This document shows positions 62,102 through 64,000 of a stretch of 64,000 nucleotides of DNA, one piece after another; position 1 is the first letter of the stretch; every line of letters starts with the position of its first letter. The notes under the pieces were generated by a model. It was given only the letters and a program-made list of their open reading frames with translations. It was not told the origin of the DNA and did no database searches. The translations under genes were made by a program, and so were the position numbers. The stretch covers positions 930,001 through 994,000 of the forward strand of contig CANLRI010000001.1 of the NCBI GenBank assembly GCA_947493585.1. The letters run 5' to 3'. Source of the stretch: an uncultured Planococcus sp. Lineage in GTDB: Bacteria > Bacillota > Bacilli > Bacillales_A > Planococcaceae.

Positions 62102-62563
62102 ATGAAAAAGCAAGTGCTCGCCTGGCTTTGGCCGGTCTTATGGATGGTTCTTATATTTACCTTATCGCATCAACCCGCCGGGGTATCGGGCGGCATCAGT
62201 TCAGAAATCGTCCGGCAAGTGTTTGAGGCCATTGTTCGTATCGTTCCAGTGGAATTTGACACGCTTCATACGCTGTTCCGGAAAAGTGCCCATTTCTTTG
62301 CGTATCTCGTGCTCGGCTTGTTGTTGGTGAAGGCGCTTTTGAAAAATGGAGTGGCCTTTTGGCGAGCGATGTTGTGGGCATTTGCCCTGAGCGTATTGTA
62401 TGCAGCATCCGATGAATTCCATCAATTATTCATTCCGGGGCGCAGCGGGGAAGTCCGCGATGTCTTGATCGACAGTGCAGGGGCAGCGACAGGCTTATTA
62501 GGCTATTGGTTCTTCGCAAAAATGAAATGGCAACATGCTAAAAAGGCCGAAACCAACTGGTGA
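62102..62563 (+). CDS. VanZ family membrane protein
   Basis: 153 residues with four membrane segments. Family features: ILIFTLSHQPAG, FRKSAHFFAYLVLGLLL, YAASDEFHQLFIPGRSGEVRDVLIDSAGAATG. The ATG at 62102 has AGGATTTGGCAGG upstream. More canonical than the VanZ-like protein at 19139 (it keeps the SDEFHQ and PGR motifs). It starts about 50 bp after the CWB2 propeller gene and may be cotranscribed with it. Confidence 0.92.
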   Translation: MKKQVLAWLWPVLWMVLIFTLSHQPAGVSGGISSEIVRQVFEAIVRIVPVEFDTLHTLFRKSAHFFAYLVLGLLLVKALLKNGVAFWRAMLWAFALSVLYAASDEFHQLFIPGRSGEVRDVLIDSAGAATGLLGYWFFAKMKWQHAKKAETNW

Positions 62564-62577
62564 GCGGCCTTTTTTTG
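62540..62577 (+). terminator. Terminator overlapping the VanZ stop
   Basis: AAAAAGGCCG pairs with CGGCCTTTTTT, loop about 15 nt, including the stop codon. Confidence 0.8.
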
Positions 62578-62643
62578 TTTTGTGTGAAAGTGGTGTTTTT
62601 GATAGCTGACAACGGGAATAGAACAAGCAGGAGGTGGAACCCG

Positions 62644-62874
62644 ATGAAAGATAAATTAAAAGATAAAGAAGAAAAGTTTGCGGTGAGCACGGAATACCGC
62701 GAGAATTTAAAACAGACGATCCACGTATTACAGGAACAAGTAGACATTACTGAGCAATTTGAAGACGATAAAGACGTCGATGCCATGAAAGGCAAACTCG
62801 GTGATCTCGTGAGAAAACACGATGAACTGGATGAACAATCACACCGCCTGTCCAAACTATTATTGGATATGTAA
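62644..62874 (+). CDS. Small coiled-coil protein, 76 residues
   Basis: Highly charged, Lys/Glu/Asp-rich and helical throughout (KDKLKDKEEKFAVSTEYRENL; VLQEQVDITEQFEDDKDVDAM; HDELDEQSHRLSKLLLDM). No membrane segment. GGAGGTGG precedes the ATG at 62644. No family is recognised. A terminator follows directly. Confidence 0.7.
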   Translation: MKDKLKDKEEKFAVSTEYRENLKQTIHVLQEQVDITEQFEDDKDVDAMKGKLGDLVRKHDELDEQSHRLSKLLLDM

Positions 62875-62878
62875 AGGA

Positions 62879-62918
62879 AATGCCGCAATGCTTGAAATAA
62901 GCGATTGCGGTATTTTTG
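62879..62918 (+). terminator. Terminator after the coiled-coil gene
   Basis: ATGCCGCAAT pairs with ATTGCGGTAT around a loop of about 14 nt, then TTTTTG. Confidence 0.75.
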
Positions 62919-63028
62919 TGCGAATTGGTAGTTGGAGTACTTGTTTTCCTATATATTATTTCCAAAATCTATATACCGAATGACATTTCCTGCTAAACTT
63001 AGGAGACTGACTAGAGCGAGGTGTATTG

Positions 63029-64000
63029 ATGGAGGCGTACTTTTTTTATTTCCTTGAAAATATGGCATTGATCATTGCGATGATGTATCTCGGGTTAAAG
63101 GCCCGGGAGTATCTCGCACCGAATATGGCGGAGTCGAGGAAAGCGCCGCTATTGAACGGCTTGCTGACGGGGTTTTTGGCTTTCGCAATCATGTACAATC
63201 CTTTGCTTCACGAAGGGATGCGCATCGACCTTCGCGAAGCGCCGCTTTATTTTATCGCATTTGTCGGGGGCTGGCTGCCTGGGGTCATCGCTATGATCAT
63301 TCCGTTCATCTACCGGATGATGATGGAAGGGCCCACGGTATGGCTTGGCATCATGCAGGCAATTATTTTGCCGGTGCTGATCGGCAGCTTGTTCCATGAT
63401 CGGAAAAATTACCGGCCGCCATATGCGATGGTCAATATTAAACGGATGATGATCGGCTTAGCCGCGTTTGAAGTGATCAAGTCTGTATGGATGGTGGCGT
63501 CGACGCCCGCGACTGCCGGAATGGTGCTTATGATGGCCTTGATGGCAGCGATCGGCGTATTAGCACTTGGCTGGATCCTCAATGATACACATCTCAATAT
63601 CAGCCGTTGGAAAGCGCTCGAACATGATTCGACGCACGATGCTTTAACGGGGTTGCCGAATCTCCGGTTTTTCCATGAACAGGTACGCGAATTGAAATAT
63701 CGCGGTGTGCCGATGGCGATTGTCATGATGGATGTGGACCACTTCAAAAATTACAATGACACGCACGGCCATCCGGCTGGAGACGCCGTGCTGCGGTCGA
63801 TCGGCCGTTTAATGGAAGAATCCGCGCGGCCAGGGGACGTTATTGCCCGCTACGGCGGGGAAGAATTTATCTTGTGCTTTACGAATGTGTCGGCTGTAGA
63901 ACGGGCATTTGAGCTGGCAGATGCTTTACGTGAACGCATTGAAGACTATGCATTCTACGGTGCCGACCAGCAGCCGGGCGGGCGTTTGACGGTCTCGCTC
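63029..64000 (+). CDS. Membrane diguanylate cyclase, 5TM LytS-type sensor plus GGDEF (3' partial)
   Basis: 324 codons are readable before the window ends. Residues about 5-190 hold five or six membrane segments of the 5TM-5TMR_LYT sensor type (MALIIAMMYLGLKAREYLAP; NGLLTGFLAFAIMYNP...HEGMRIDLREAPLYFIAFVGGWLPG). A GGDEF domain follows: HDALTGLPNLRFF, VMMDVDHFKNYNDTHGHPAGD, and the active-site loop RYGGEEF, a functional variant. It should make cyclic di-GMP from GTP at the membrane. The ATG at 63029 follows a GAGGTG site. Confidence 0.93.
   Translation, partial: MEAYFFYFLENMALIIAMMYLGLKAREYLAPNMAESRKAPLLNGLLTGFLAFAIMYNPLLHEGMRIDLREAPLYFIAFVGGWLPGVIAMIIPFIYRMMMEGPTVWLGIMQAIILPVLIGSLFHDRKNYRPPYAMVNIKRMMIGLAAFEVIKSVWMVASTPATAGMVLMMALMAAIGVLALGWILNDTHLNISRWKALEHDSTHDALTGLPNLRFFHEQVRELKYRGVPMAIVMMDVDHFKNYNDTHGHPAGDAVLRSIGRLMEESARPGDVIARYGGEEFILCFTNVSAVERAFELADALRERIEDYAFYGADQQPGGRLTVSL

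Overview
The window looks like chromosome from a low-to-mid-GC Bacillota, most likely Planococcus/Planomicrobium or a close relative. The signs are ComK, HPr/EI, an MtlR-type regulator, CcpA-like cre sites, AGGAGG-type ribosome binding sites, TTG/GTG starts and CWB2 wall proteins. I see no rRNA or tRNA genes, no prophage and no CRISPR array. The genus is inferred from the overall character of the genes, not from a search.

Layout. 1-9.5 kb: the end of a nonribosomal peptide synthetase operon. It holds C-A-PCP-E-C-PCP-reductase, a type II thioesterase, a free A-PCP protein whose pocket reads as cysteine, and a winged-helix protein. 9.8-15.0 kb: a tetronate (D-threonate type) catabolic cluster with a PrpR-N regulator, a KdgT-family permease, a DUF1537 kinase and a PdxA2-like dehydrogenase. 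15.2-16.0 kb: a nucleotidyltransferase and small partner resembling a toxin-antitoxin pair. 16.7-24.9 kb: comK, two tandemly duplicated HAD phosphatases, a VanZ-like gene with an interrupted partner, two paralogous anchored proteins, an alanine/Na+ symporter and small unknowns. 25-33.5 kb: ptsHI facing mtlA-mtlR-mtlD. 33.8-36.4 kb: RuMP formaldehyde fixation (hxlA, hxlB), a HAD phosphatase and an HxlR-type regulator. 36.6-40.4 kb: an aldo-keto reductase, a small membrane protein and a subtilisin-CWB2 fusion. 40.6-46.2 kb: a second tetronate-type operon (gntP permease, FBA-type aldolase, DUF1537 kinase, beta-hydroxyacid dehydrogenase) with a divergent GntR/FCD regulator and two palindromic operators. 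46.4-47.3 kb: a REP-associated tyrosine transposase (RAYT). 47.4-64 kb: an N5-(carboxyethyl)ornithine synthase-like enzyme, a giant TPR/C39-like protein, three tandem CXXC-20-CXXC proteins, a helicase-nuclease-LexA/S24 fusion, a propeller-CWB2 protein, a second VanZ protein and the start of a membrane diguanylate cyclase.

Two signals stand out. First, a 21-nt REP-like motif (GTCCCTGTGCAC followed by CACACAATT, with loop variants) occurs 35 times between 9.5 and 47.4 kb. It nearly always forms doublets whose copies start exactly 65 bp apart. Most doublets lie 4-51 bp after the stop codon of a gene on the same strand. A RAYT gene sits in the window flanked by such doublets, so this looks like a REP/RAYT system in a Gram-positive. 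The RAYT copy carries an in-frame TAG near its C terminus. Second, the protein at 55.05-57.48 kb joins a UvrD-like helicase, a PD-(D/E)XK (HSDR_N-like) nuclease and a complete LexA-type S24 self-cleavage domain. That domain keeps the Ala-Gly cleavage site and the Ser/Lys dyad, suggesting a nuclease-helicase controlled by DNA-damage-triggered autocleavage.

Functionally, the middle of the window is a carbon-use region (mannitol, sugar acids, RuMP) wired to PTS/CcpA control. The left end is specialised metabolism and the right end is envelope, signalling and genome defence or repair.
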